From Phialophora verrucosa (Eukaryota > Ascomycota > Eurotiomycetes > Chaetothyriales > Herpotrichiellaceae), in NCBI GenBank assembly GCA_002099365.1, contig MSED01000005.1, forward strand, positions 1,488,001 to 1,552,000: DNA of 64,000 nt. Reading direction: 5' to 3'. The notes beneath the pieces are model-generated. The model saw nothing but the letters and a program-made list of their open reading frames with translations. It did not search any database and had not been told where the DNA came from. Of the stretch, positions 52,264 through 62,450 are shown in pieces. Position 1 is the stretch's first letter. Every line of letters begins with the position of its first letter. The translations under genes and the position numbers were made by a program.

Positions 52264-52967
52264 TCACGACATCGAGACGACAGCGCCCAATGCTTTCATT
52301 GCCGCAACAATCTTCTCTGCCTCCTCCTTCGGTACACCCTCCTTCATCTGCTTCGGCGCGCTCTCTACGAACTTCTTCGAGTCAACGAGTGAGAGCCCGA
52401 GCAGACCCTTTACCTCCTTGATGACCTTGGGTTTGGCGGCTGCGTCGAAGGACTCGAGTTTCAACGTAAACATCGTCTTCTCAGCGGGTGCAGGCGCTGC
52501 TTCTTCGGGCTCTGCTTCAGCGGCAGGGGCTGCTGCGCCACCTGCCACAGATGCTGCTGCGGGAGCGGCGAAGGCCATGTCGGGAATGTTGAGTCGGGAC
52601 TACGATAGAAATGTAAGCAGATGCGCAGGTAATATGGAAGCAGAATGCCACAAGAGATATGGACCGACTCGAGGCTCTGCAAAATGTTCCGACGACGTAC
52701 CTTCAAGCTCGCCACCAAATCAGCAGTCTCCAGCAATGTCAATTGAGATATTTGGTCCACGATTCCAGCAATCTTAGGATTTGTGGATGCAGCTGCTGCA
52801 TCCGTCGATTGCCATCTTCTTGACTGCTTAAAGTTGTTCCTTCGCCTCTGCTGGTTTACGGAGCTTATGGAGGAGAGTCGGAGGCATTGAGAGGAGAGGC
52901 TTCGCTTTTGCGTTCGAGCTGCGAGCTGGCAGCAACGGTACGTTGCGGAGGGTATTCGTGAGGACAT
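52264..52967 (-). CDS. Mitochondrial ribosomal protein bL12m
   Basis: L7/L12-type stalk protein of the mitochondrial large ribosomal subunit; recruits translational GTPases. Two exons, 52701-52967 and 52264-52599 (101-bp intron), 200 residues. The first 60 or so residues form a basic, Ser/Arg-rich mitochondrial presequence (MSSRIPSATYRCCQLAARTQ, ending about RRWQSTDAA). The N-terminal dimerisation domain reads IAGIVDQISQLTLLETADLV, ASLKSRLNIPDMAFAAP across the intron. An Ala/Pro/Glu hinge follows, then the C-terminal domain: FTLKLESFDAAAKPKVIKEV, KGLLGLSLVDSKKFVESAPK, KEGVPKEEAEKIVAAMKALG. An in-frame Met 23 codons upstream (53036) could be the start, but the presequence from 52967 is better. 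Divergent from the Tls1-like gene, 399 bases apart. Confidence 0.92.
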
Positions 52968-53366
52968 GTCGTGTCTAGAGGAAGGAGGGGACGCGGAGAG
53001 GAGTAGGAAGCCTTCAGATGTAGTCGTGAAGTTCACGGCGTTGTTTGAATAAAAATGTCTCGACGGTCGCGCGACGAGTGCACTGAAATTGCCAAGTTAA
53101 ACACGTGACCAGGAGCGACGAGCTTGTACTGTAAAGACGACACGATATTCCGTACGCCACCATCAACCTTAAACTCACTGACGAGCAGAGCTGCATGATC
53201 AAGAATTAATTGGATATCGATTGGGGGGAAACAGAATATACCGGGTTGACCTGCTTCTATCTTTTCATAGCTCGAAGCGTGTGCGACGGCTCGCGCTTGC
53301 CCACGGGTATCGCATTCCCACTGACTGGGTGATCGGCACCCGCTTGACTGTGGCAAGATAGCTAGA
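52968..53366. promoter_or_regulatory. Compact divergent promoter (bL12m / Tls1-like)
   Basis: 399 bases between divergent start codons, expected to carry both promoters. Base composition is ordinary and no element could be assigned with confidence. Confidence 0.45.
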
Positions 53367-54499
53367 ATGGATGGCGTTCCGGTTTTCAGAGTCGCGAAGC
53401 GCAGAAAGTTCACTCGTCCGCGAGGAGACATATCGCCCGATTCCGTACAGCAACTGTCAGCTCCTGTTGCTGACGAGAGTGAGGAGCGACCAGACGAGAG
53501 CAATCAAGACGATCAAGACGAAGTTGATGCTGAAGGTTCGACCCTGATACGACCAAGAAAACATGTGCGGAGGCCTGTCACAGGCGTTCAGTTCTCGAAT
53601 AGGAAAGCAGGTTATCAAGCCGACCGGAGCACGTCGACAGCACTGGTGAGATCAGAGGAGAGCGAAGCGAGACCTATCGAAATCACAGACCGCTTTGTCG
53701 GTAGCACCGGTCAGGCGGTTGATGTCGACAAGCATATGTTCGTCCCCCTACCCAGTTTCTTCCTTGATATTGAATCCAGCTTGCTAACAAGATAAGGGTT
53801 GCATTCATAGATTCCGAACTAGCTAGAAGACGGAACACAACTATTTCTAGCTTGCAACGACATCAAGCCGACGGCTCCGAGCAGGATGCAACGGTCTTCA
53901 ATGACCGAAGTGCCTTGAACGAGAAAATGCCTTCGTCAAACCCGACCGCTGCTCGGCAACTAGCCGAAGTTGACCTAGGGACATCTGCCCACCACCTCAA
54001 TCTTGCCCGCACACAAGCTGCACTCGAACGTGTCAAGGCAGGCCAAGCTCCCATCGAGGAGGAAGAAAGGCCACCAAAGCCTCGAAAACCTCGTCTTGGC
54101 CGAGACGGCAAACCAATGAAACCACGACCGAGAAAGCGAAGGAACAGCGAAGACCTTGCTCGAGATGCCCTCATCGAGCAATTCTTGCACGAGAATAAGA
54201 TTGATATGTACGACACGAGTACGCCGGAACTCACGGATGTCACTAGACGGGGTGACGGAGGCGGCGAAGACGCCGAGGCCGATGACGATGAGCGCTTCGC
54301 CGAAAAGTTTCGTCAGGAGTTCATGGACGCCATGGCAGAGAGGAGAAGCAGGACCAAATCTGCCACTCAGACGAAAGGTGCCGCGACGACGGAATCAAGA
54401 GGTCCGAAATTGGGAGGAAGTCGCAGTGCGAGGGCCAAGATGGCACAGATGCAGCAGCAGCAGCAGCAGCAATCGGGGCCATCATCAAGCAAGAAATGA
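53367..54499 (+). CDS. Tls1/C9orf78-family splicing-associated protein
   Basis: Member of the Hep59/C9orf78/Tls1 family. The fission-yeast member promotes splicing of telomere-related transcripts through the Brr2 helicase. Two exons, 53367-53737 and 53797-54499 (59-bp intron, CTAAC branch, TAAG acceptor), 357 residues. The N-terminal 90 residues are charged and disordered. The family core appears as IEITDRFVGSTGQAVDVDKH, continuing across the intron to HMVAFIDSELARRRNTTISS, the conserved 'VDVDKHM..FI..EL' block. Further helical segments include ARQLAEVDLGTSAHHLNLAR and a basic stretch PRLGRDGKPMKPRPRKRRNS, likely nuclear localising. A helix (DERFAEKFRQEFMDAMAERR) and a short poly-Gln run (eight Q, encoded by a CAG repeat at 54451-54472) precede the C-terminus. 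Confidence 0.85.
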
Positions 54500-57360
54500 A
54501 CAAGTAGGCACGGATAGGACGTCTGTCGGCCATGACAGTCGATGGGCAGATCAGAGCACGCTGAAAGCTGTAAGAAACATATGGGGAAGTGGGAAAGGTT
54601 TTCGATAAGGCTTGTCCAGCTATCAATTTTCGGACCAGACGTTGGTGCAGATAACGGCTGCCCTGCTCTGAGAAGGCACTGGCAAATTGGCGGATACGCA
54701 CCGTTGATGCAAAAGACCTCGGACAATCCAAACGCTGAATCCTCGGTGATCACTCTTGTTTGTTTTGTCACCTAGCTCGATGGACGACAAGCTGGATGTT
54801 GAGACCCTCGACAAATGACGATACGTTACGGTAGGCATCAGTTGCACAATCTCAGCATGATCGTACCCGACAATGAATTCGCGGACCATGACGATGTATC
54901 GCATCGACGTGAACGGCGACGCCAGGGTCCGAAATAAACAGAATTGCTAGTGACGGTAGCGTACATCGCCCGAACTCCAGTCAGCCGAGACTGCAAGTCT
55001 TCTTCTCCGCTACCCTGCACAAGGCAAAATGGAGCGATGAAAAAGTAAAGCACTCATTCCTCTCCAGGAGAACCGGAGCAAGGAAGGCACCAAAACCATT
55101 GTCAACGGTGGTCATCAAGGGTCGTTGTACCACTCCGCAAAGGAAGTATGCCTTACGGTGGGAGACGCCTCTAGGCACGGAACTGCTCGAAAGTAGTCGG
55201 ACATATACCTCGACCACCTTGGTATATGCCCTGGTTGAACATTCCTGGACTGCCATCATGGAGAAAACAGCTTCGTCAGAAAAGCTGCAGGACTTTTACA
55301 TCCCATCCCCACGAGCCAGTGACATCCGCGGCCACATCTCCTCTGACCACGCCAGGGACCCCGATCGGATGATCCGTCCCTGTGGGCACCATCGAGGTAA
55401 ATACCGGAGCCCCAAGTCAAGCTGTATAAAGGCAAGGGGACGGCAGCGTGACTTAACCGCAACGTGACCTAGTCAACATGACCCCCGAAGGCGGGGACAG
55501 ACCCAATGAGCTGACGTATGATCTATCTTGAATCAGAGTCAACATCTGCTGGCGGCAAGATGAGCACCTTGGGACAATCGCAGGCAGAATGATAAGGCCT
55601 GAATTGCACAGGAGCGAGTGTGAGCCGAACACATCGTGTTGAAGCGATGCGAGCACAGCAGAATTGATCTGGAACCAAGGATATGAAAGAAGAGAAGATA
55701 TTTTTTCAGAAGAATTTGGGGGGAAGAGGGTATTTGTAGTCCGGCGGACGGGCTGGCTTCTGGGCAACTGGCATGATCAGTTCGACATTGGTTATGACTC
55801 ACAATTTGTGTGGTCCCTGCGAAGATCAGACGACGCTTGAGTAAGATCACATTCAAAGGTGGGCTACGCAATGGGTATCGGCTGGCTTTTGTTGTGTGTG
55901 ATCGCTACGGGGCTCATTTAGAAAAGGCATTTCGCAACATGTTTGATCAGAACACAGCAACACCAGTGACAGGGAAGCATCGGCTGATCAACATGACCAA
56001 TCATGCGATGGGCCGAAAGTTTGATTTTGATCATGGGGGGCATTGTTGTGTTCCGACGATGTTTTCGCACAGCAGTCTCCCAAGACGTCTCGATACTACC
56101 AGCGTCCGATTCGTCCCTTGTTTGGATGTACCGCATGCGGAGATGCAACATGAAGTCCAAACTGGAGGGAGCGAAGTCACAGCCATGTATCCGCAGTTTC
56201 GTGAGATGTTGAGTCTGGCCAAAATTGGAAATGAACTCACCACTCCCGCCTTCTGAAGTCCTTAAAAGCTATACGATCAGAACAGGGATGGATGACGGGG
56301 TTGTAATCGGGAGCTAAGGCTGCAACGGCGAGGAAGGCGTTTTCTGGTACCTGAATGATATGGGCGGCAGGAAGGATGACGCCGCCATCGCACCGGGTAA
56401 TTCTTCCACCCTCGACGACGACATGATTCTGCCGCACCACCACGGAAAACTCAAGGCTGGTCCTCTTGCGACTTCACTTTCGTCTTGGCAGCAGAATTCC
56501 TTCCACAATGTTCACTTCGACTTCATCTGAAATCGTCTTCTTCCTCTCTCCTCCTCTTGTTCCTTTTTCTCTTTCTTTATACCATCACCTTCTCCATAGG
56601 CTGCGATGCTTGCATCAACGACTCATGGGAAGCGAAGACGAGTCCTTTGCACTCTGTCAGGCTTCTTGCCACAATTTTTTGGAACACTCTCCCCTTCCTC
56701 TACTGCTTTGAACTGACTTCTAGCTGATATGACAGCAGAGATCGATACATTTCAACGACTTAGCAACGAACTGACGGTAAGCCCCCGGCACACTCGAATT
56801 CCATACCTCGCTAACTCGATAGGCATGATCAACAATAACCGCTGCGAGGTCTGATCCGCATGAACCGCCGACGACCAGCGCGAGGTCTCAACGCGACGAA
56901 CGACCGATGACGCCGAGACTTCGAGCGCGACGCGAGGTAAATTAACCAACATCTATCACTACAACTACTGACATCTCATTTCCATTGAAGAAAAGGTACT
57001 GGTCTACACCATAAGTGTGTCATTGTGGTGGTGCCGTACAGACGATTTTCAGGTAAGTCATTAACCTCAAAGCTTTCGTTCCTAAAGTGAGCCCAGACTG
57101 ACATGAACTTGAATCCGCTCAGATTGAGACTGGTGTTGTGGGAAAATTGAGTGGTGTGAAGGTCAAGATGCAAAAGTCAACAGAAGTCAACAGAAATCCA
57201 ACGGCAAGGTCAACTGAGAGGTCGAGGAAAAGTCAAAGGCACCTTCGAGTCATCACTGGCGGATCAGCAATAGGTGGAAAGTCAAACAAATTACGACAGA
57301 TGGGCATATGGACTTCAGCTTGAGGGAAACATCCAGGGAGAGCAACTACAGGTTTCAACG

Positions 57361-57690
57361 AAAGGCTAGTCAGTCCACACAAGAACCTGCAGCCGCAAAT
57401 CACATACAAGTCAAAAAAAAAGAAAAGATGCCCAGAAAGGAAGGCCACCAGAAACATCTCGATTTATCAGCGAAAGGCCAGTCAGTCCACACAAGAACCT
57501 GCAGCCGAAATTCACGTCAAGTCCAAAAAAAAAAGGAAACAATGAAGATGCCCAAAAAGGAAGGCCACCTTAGATATCTCAAGTTTTCATCAAGGCCAGT
57601 CAGTGCACACAAGAACCTGCAGCCAAGATTCAGACACAAGTCCAGACAAAATCAAAAAGAAAATGAAGATGCCCAAAAAGGAAGGCCACA
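57361..57690 (+). repeat. Three diverged ~112-118-bp tandem repeats
   Basis: Units begin near 57361, 57473 and 57591. Each has the order AAGGCYAGTCAGTSCACAC, AAGAACCTGCAGCC, an A-rich stretch, then a GCCCARAAAGGAAGGCCAC block. The A-rich middle varies in length, accounting for the unequal spacing. The shared core ACACAAGAACCTGC is at 57377, 57489 and 57607. Confidence 0.8.
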
Positions 57691-58041
57691 CAAGATGAAG
57701 AAAAATCAAGGCCACGCTATCAAAAAGGCCGAAGTGTATCATCAACAAGCACAAAGATAGCACCGCAGGGATCATCGATCCATTTTGTGTTTATTTCAGG
57801 CAAAGCTGCGGCGGAGGTTCATCAAGGTGTCAGAGAAGAGATATTCCTGTTATGAGTCTTGTTGGCGTGGTGGTGAACTTCAACATGGTGGATGGAGGAG
57901 AAGTGAGCCGATGGGACTGGTGATAATGGCGTCGAAAGAAGGGGTTATCGGTGGGATGGTGACAAGCTCAGGTGGTGTTGGAAGGATATCCTCGATGTGT
58001 TATGGTTCTCTACGGAAGGAATGTGTGGTGGCGGTGGTGGC

Positions 58042-58105
58042 AGGAAGGGAGGGAGGGAGGGAAGGAAGGAGGGAGGGAGGGAAGGAGGAGGGAGGGAGGG
58101 AAGGG
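58042..58105 (+). repeat. GGGA-repeat tract, G-quadruplex candidate
   Basis: About 64 bases made of GGGA/GGAA units with more than eight GGG runs separated by one to a few bases on the plus strand. Such spacing meets the usual G-quadruplex pattern. It lies inside the purine-rich block. Confidence 0.8.
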
Positions 58106-58203
58106 TGCTCGTCCGCGTGATGCCACAGAAGAAACAAAAGAAGAAAACAGAAATGGTCAGCAAAAAAAAAGGCCAGAGAAGAACAAAACAAAAAAGTCAA
58201 CAA

Positions 58204-58425
58204 CAAGATCAAAGTCAAAAGGATCAGATCTCTCATACACAAGAACCTCCGACATCAATTACATGTCGAGAGCGAGAGCATCAAAAAAAAAAAAGAGAAG
58301 ACGGCAAGAGAAAAGAAGCAAGAAAGCAAAGAAAGAATCAGACAAGATCAAAGTCAAAAGGATCAGATCTCTCATACACAAGAACCTCCGGCATCAGTCT
58401 ACATGTCGAGAGCGGGAGCATCAAA
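58204..58425 (+). repeat. Duplicated ~82-bp segment (two direct copies)
   Basis: Copy A 58204-58285 and copy B 58343-58425 are nearly identical: both run CAAGATCAAAGTCAAAAGGA, TCAGATCTCTCATACACAAG, AACCTCCGRCATCA and ACATGTCGAGAGCGRGAGCA, differing by a few substitutions and a one-base indel. Both carry the ACACAAGAACCTCC variant of the core found in the 57361-57690 repeats, so the two arrays share ancestry. Confidence 0.85.
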
Positions 58426-58889
58426 GGACAATCTCGAAAAAAGAGGATGGAAAATCAAAAGAAAGACAAGAAAAGAAAACGAGCAAAGAGCGGGCATGTC
58501 AGATATGGGAAAGCTCTATTGCCGGAGGATTCAGAGTTCAGACCGGGAAAAAAAAAAAAGAAAACAGAAGTCTCTCCCTGGAGCGTCAATCAAGGGGAAG
58601 GGAGCCGGTCTGGTAGCATAGAATGAGCATTGAGCGGGCGGAGACATGGAATGGGAAAGCTCTCTGCCTGGAGGAAGTATGTAGCATGGCTACGAGGACA
58701 AGCACCCTGGTGGAGTGGAGGACGTTTCGATGGAGCGGAGGGGAGGATGGCAGGGAAGGTTGGCAGAGACGGATGACAGAGAACTTGGGCGGTTTCCGAC
58801 GCAGGGATTAGGAGGGATGGTCAGAAGTGATCGAAGGTGTGAAGGATACGTCCTAGATGGCGGATGGAAGGATGGTTGGATTGAGGAGA

Positions 58890-59062
58890 GCAAGGCAAGG
58901 AAGGACATGTGCAAGGCAAGGAAGGACATGTGCAAGGCAAGGAAGGACATGTGCAAGGCAAGGAAGGACATGTGCAAGGCAAGGAAGGACATGTGCAAGG
59001 CAAGGAAGGATACGTGCAAGGCAAGGGCAAGGGCAAGGGCAAGGGCAAAGGCAAAGGCAAGG
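58890..59062 (+). repeat. 21-bp minisatellite (6 units) followed by GGGCAA hexamers
   Basis: Six consecutive 21-bp units GCAAGGCAAGGAAGGACATG+T occupy 58890-59015; the last has TACGT instead of CATGT. They pass directly into a GGGCAA/AGGCAA hexamer run (59016-59062). The first five units are identical, implying recent expansion. Because 21 is a multiple of 3, reading frames remain open on both strands. Confidence 0.9.
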
Positions 59063-60154
59063 ATATGGGATGGAGCATACATATCAGAACTTCAAAGTTC
59101 AAGGGATGATGAGATTTCTCGGTGGATTGTTTCCATAGTTACGGCGGCGGCGGAAGACAGCAGAGGAGACAGACACAGTGAGGACCTTATGTACTCGCTC
59201 ACTCCCTCACTCTCACTCTCTCGCGGGATATGGACTCGGACAGCAGATAAGGACAGAGAGGCCAGGCGGGGCCTCGATATGAATCCCGCGAGAGGAAGAT
59301 AGACAGACTTAGACAGGAACATGAGCAAAAGTCTCAATCATCCATGCGTGTGCAATTGAAGTGTGAAGGTACCGAGTACTCAGATATCGCATTCGTCTCG
59401 GAAGTCGGGGACTCACTCACTCGCCCACTCACTCACTCAGGGCATGCCGTTGTAATTACTGTCGAGCACGCTCAAGGCTCGAGCGCAAAGCTGAAGACCA
59501 ATGATTCAGTCAGCATAGTATATATGGGCAAATCAGCCTTTGGAAATCGCCATCTCCATATTGTTGCACGAGGACCGTGTTTCACAAAAGACAAGTAATG
59601 CGAGAACGACTCCTCGACGGATCCAGGTATTTCGTTCATATTGACTGTACATTACTCTGAGAGCGAGGCCTATCCTCGTCGTCTTCTGTGCACCCCTTCT
59701 TCTACTTCGAAACAATGGCCAAGATTGGATCCGTTGACAATCTGACAGCCAAGTAGACACGAAGGACCAACAAGTCGGAAAATATACATAGAGAGTAGTA
59801 AAAGGAATAGGCAGGCTCTGAGAAACCTCGACATTAGACGGGCGGCAAGGATCTGAAGCTGCTCCCATACTCGATGCGGAAGAACCGAACTCCTCCAACG
59901 CCTTCGCTATCTGAGAAGGAACTCCTCTCCCGGCTTCATGTTCGGTTGTCGACAGGAAACACTGCTCGCGACGTGCGAAGATAGTTCATCGGTGGGTCGA
60001 CTGATAGTTCACGAGTTGCTTTCCATCTGGTGACGGTAACGTAAATTGTCTGCATCCGACGCTCTGGTGATTGTACCTTGACGAGCATTGGTTTCGTGGA
60101 GGTATTATGTTAGGTATCAGATTCGTGAAGATTTGCGTTGTATCAACTCTGGAC

Positions 60155-61986
60155 TCAATCGACGCCAGCGTAGAGGTCGACAACGATGTTAATGGCACTG
60201 TAAAGACGATTGTCAGCAATGATACCAGTTTCGTTGGCGAGAGGACAAACTTACGCAACGAGGATTTCCGCTGCGATGAGAATGATGACTGTTGGCTGTC
60301 AGCGGCGTGGCCGACAGCAGGTTCGAAAAAGCTTACCGATCCACTCTAGAACCTCGCCGTGTCGTCTACTTCCTTGCTCTCTGAGGACGGCGAGCAAGTC
60401 TGGCTCAAGTTAGTAAGTTTCTGGGACCTCACTTGCACTCCAATCGGGTCAGCGAGGAGTAGACCGAACTCACCAGCAATCACATCCAGCCTCTCAGTCA
60501 ACAACCCTACACGCTGCTCAATCTCCAGATAACTCCTGACAGCAGCATAAACCGGCTCAAGATGTGGTTCCGCCCACATCAGTTCCGGACTATCCAGGAC
60601 CGATCCTTGCAGGTGAATGTTAATCCTCAAGATGAACAGCTCTCCGATCTGCATATTCAGCTGTCTTCTCGTCAAGTTAACGCTACCGGTCTGCGCAATC
60701 AGCGCTGGAAGAGGACTGGTCGTCTCGATTGTCTCACTGACGAGATCTTCAAACAAGCTCGTCTTGACAGACTGTGACAAGGCATGGGAGATCGCCAGCT
60801 TGGTCATATGATTCCGCGGGTCTCTGAGCGAGATAAAGTCGTTGTAGATGCGTGCTTGGTATTCTTTCGTGTAATAGAAGTTGAAGTTCTCGGTCTGAAC
60901 TGACTCGGTGGGTAAAGGAGCGTCGCTGAACTTCGACATGTCATTCAAGAACCTCTGTTCTTGTTGGACGGTCATACCCCAGATGACAACAGTGCCGTAG
61001 TCGAAGATGAAGATTTCTGGTGTGTGAACCGTGGTGGAGAGTTCCGAGTTCGATCGGTCATGCATATCGTCGCCCTCGGGATGGCGAAGGTCGGTGGAAG
61101 AACGGCTGGCGACGATGGCGAGGTCTTCTAGTGTACCGGGTTCTGCGGCTGCCGTTGCTGCAGGTGGACCCAGTTCCTCTTGCAAGTCGATCAGATTTTC
61201 CCTCCGATGTTTGTTGTTGTCTTCGACTTCGACGACACTGTCTGAAAACCTTCTTTCTCCGGGACCCATTCTCGGAGATGCCATTACTCGTGCCAGCCTT
61301 TCTTGAACTGGACTTGAACCCCTCTCATTTCCTTTGCTCTTCTTAAGGTACTCGTAGTCGTAGGGGCTGTACAGACACTCATCGAACAGTTTCGGGTTGG
61401 CACCGCGGGTTCTCGCTCTCGACTTCATGAATTTCATGATGCCTTCCAGGCGGTAACCCTGGGCCATACAGTACGCAGTCACACGAGGCAGCCTGTCCCT
61501 GTCTGCCTTGCCCAGTCTCGCAGCGTCTCTCCTGGCGGTGGGGTCTTTTATCCGGGTAAACTGTGCATATACATCTCTGCCACTTTCCTCGTCGGCCTCC
61601 TCCTCGTCTATGTCGGGATTCGGTAGTATCTTCAACTTTTCCGTCGTCTTCGTCGTCCTCTGTGCGCCGGTTCTCGGGGCACCGGTGAATGGCTGCGTGG
61701 TAGGCAAAGGAGCTCCATGGCTATTTCTTCGTCGTAGTTTCGAGTTGAAAGCACTCAACATCGGTTGTTGTTCCCGAACCGGTTGACTTGAACCCGTCAA
61801 TGCAGCGGAAGGACTTTGCGAGGGTCGGAGAGCTGCCGACGACGTGGCTCCGGACTGAGTACTGACGGACGTCAACGGGTTAAAGGTCACCGTCCGCGAA
61901 GTGCGTAGACTAGGACGCGAGGGTGAACCGCTGGGCGAGTTATGCTGCGGAAGCAACGGCGACGACTCGCTGACCGTGGTCGCCAT
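60155..61986 (-). CDS. DUF155 (Rmd1/Sif2/RMND1-like) membrane-anchored protein
   Basis: Member of the RMD1/RMND1 family (DUF155), whose yeast members act in meiotic nuclear division and whose animal member anchors mitochondrial ribosomes. Four exons: 60474-61986, 60337-60399, 60255-60288 and 60155-60197, 550 residues. Exons 2-4 are tiny (63, 34 and 43 bases) but join in matching phases and complete the family's C-terminus. The first 120 residues are disordered and Ser/Thr/Pro-rich. The DUF155 core includes RVTAYCMAQGYRLEGIMKFM, EIFIFDYGTVVIWGMTVQQE, LPTESVQTENFNFYY, KLAISHALSQSVKTSLFEDL and LTERLDVIADLLAVLREQGS. The spliced end is a membrane segment, EWIVIILIAAEILVAAINIV, then VDLYAGVD. Unspliced, the frame ends with an unrelated tail at 60346. 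The start at 61986 is preferred over an in-frame Met at 62043. Confidence 0.88.
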
Positions 61987-62450
61987 GGTCTTGGTCTGTC
62001 CACGACCACGTCGGATGCACAGGTAAGAGGATTGAAAGGTCAATGCAAAGAGCTCGACGTCCTACCTAGTTGCCAGCAGTGGCGGAGTTGGAGGATGCGG
62101 TTTAGGCGGTGGTGTGTTCAGGTACAAGATTTGGGCCACGCCATGGCATCATCGTCACTCCCTCTACCTTTCCATCTCCGAGCTCAACCTCGATTGCACT
62201 CCGCACCTGCTTATTAAGAGATGCAGCTGCCACGTGCAAATCGACTTTTCAAAGACGCTGGACGGGAGCTGCACAGTACAGCTCAAGCACCTCCACGAAC
62301 TTGAGGCAACAAGCAATTCATTCCCATCCCTATGCTAGCCGCAAGAATAAAGTATTGGGACCTGCTAAATGTACAACTTCCTAGAAGGCCGCTTTTAACC
62401 CCCGCCCCGTCACCGCTGCAAGTACCACAATGCCAAGTCGAAAGGAGCAC
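61987..62450. other. Intergenic, promoter of the DUF155 gene and 3' end of PDH E1 alpha
   Basis: About 460 bases between two minus-strand genes. An acceptor-like sequence just before 61986 could mark a 5' UTR intron of the DUF155 gene. No gene is seen. Confidence 0.45.

Larger units (their letters stand above)
54500..60154. other. 5.6-kb gene-poor region with purine-biased repeat block
   Basis: No convincing gene lies between the Tls1-like gene and the DUF155 gene, which converge. From 54500 to about 56700 there are only short frames without family resemblance. Around 56730-57170 several splice-like signals occur. From about 57160 to 59090 the plus strand is strongly purine-rich and contains the repeats listed separately. 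59200-59450 holds CTCACT-type pyrimidine repeats. The long frames inside the repeat block (for example 58715-59302) arise because repeat units are multiples of three and purine-rich DNA lacks plus-strand stops in some frames. Confidence 0.55.

Noticed and set aside
51878..52267. 129-codon minus frame overlapping the bL12m stop
   Set aside because: It begins inside the bL12m stop context and most likely represents that gene's 3' UTR.
54981..55259. 92-codon minus frame with partial coding look, adjacent to others that might be spliced to it
   Set aside because: No family resemblance and no clear pair of splice signals joining the pieces in frame.
55810..56256. 148-codon plus frame in the 54.5-60.2 kb gap
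   Set aside because: No recognisable domain, unusual composition, and no splice or promoter context.
57308..57760. 150-codon Lys/Gln-rich plus frame
   Set aside because: It is a translation of the 112-118-bp repeats; the repeat copies are read in shifting frames (QSTQEPAAA, VHTRTCSR, SAHKNLQP), so no protein repeat is conserved.
58715..59302. 195-codon plus frame and 130-codon minus frame over the minisatellite
   Set aside because: Open frames are a by-product of 21-bp and 6-bp repeat units; flanking residues have no coding character.
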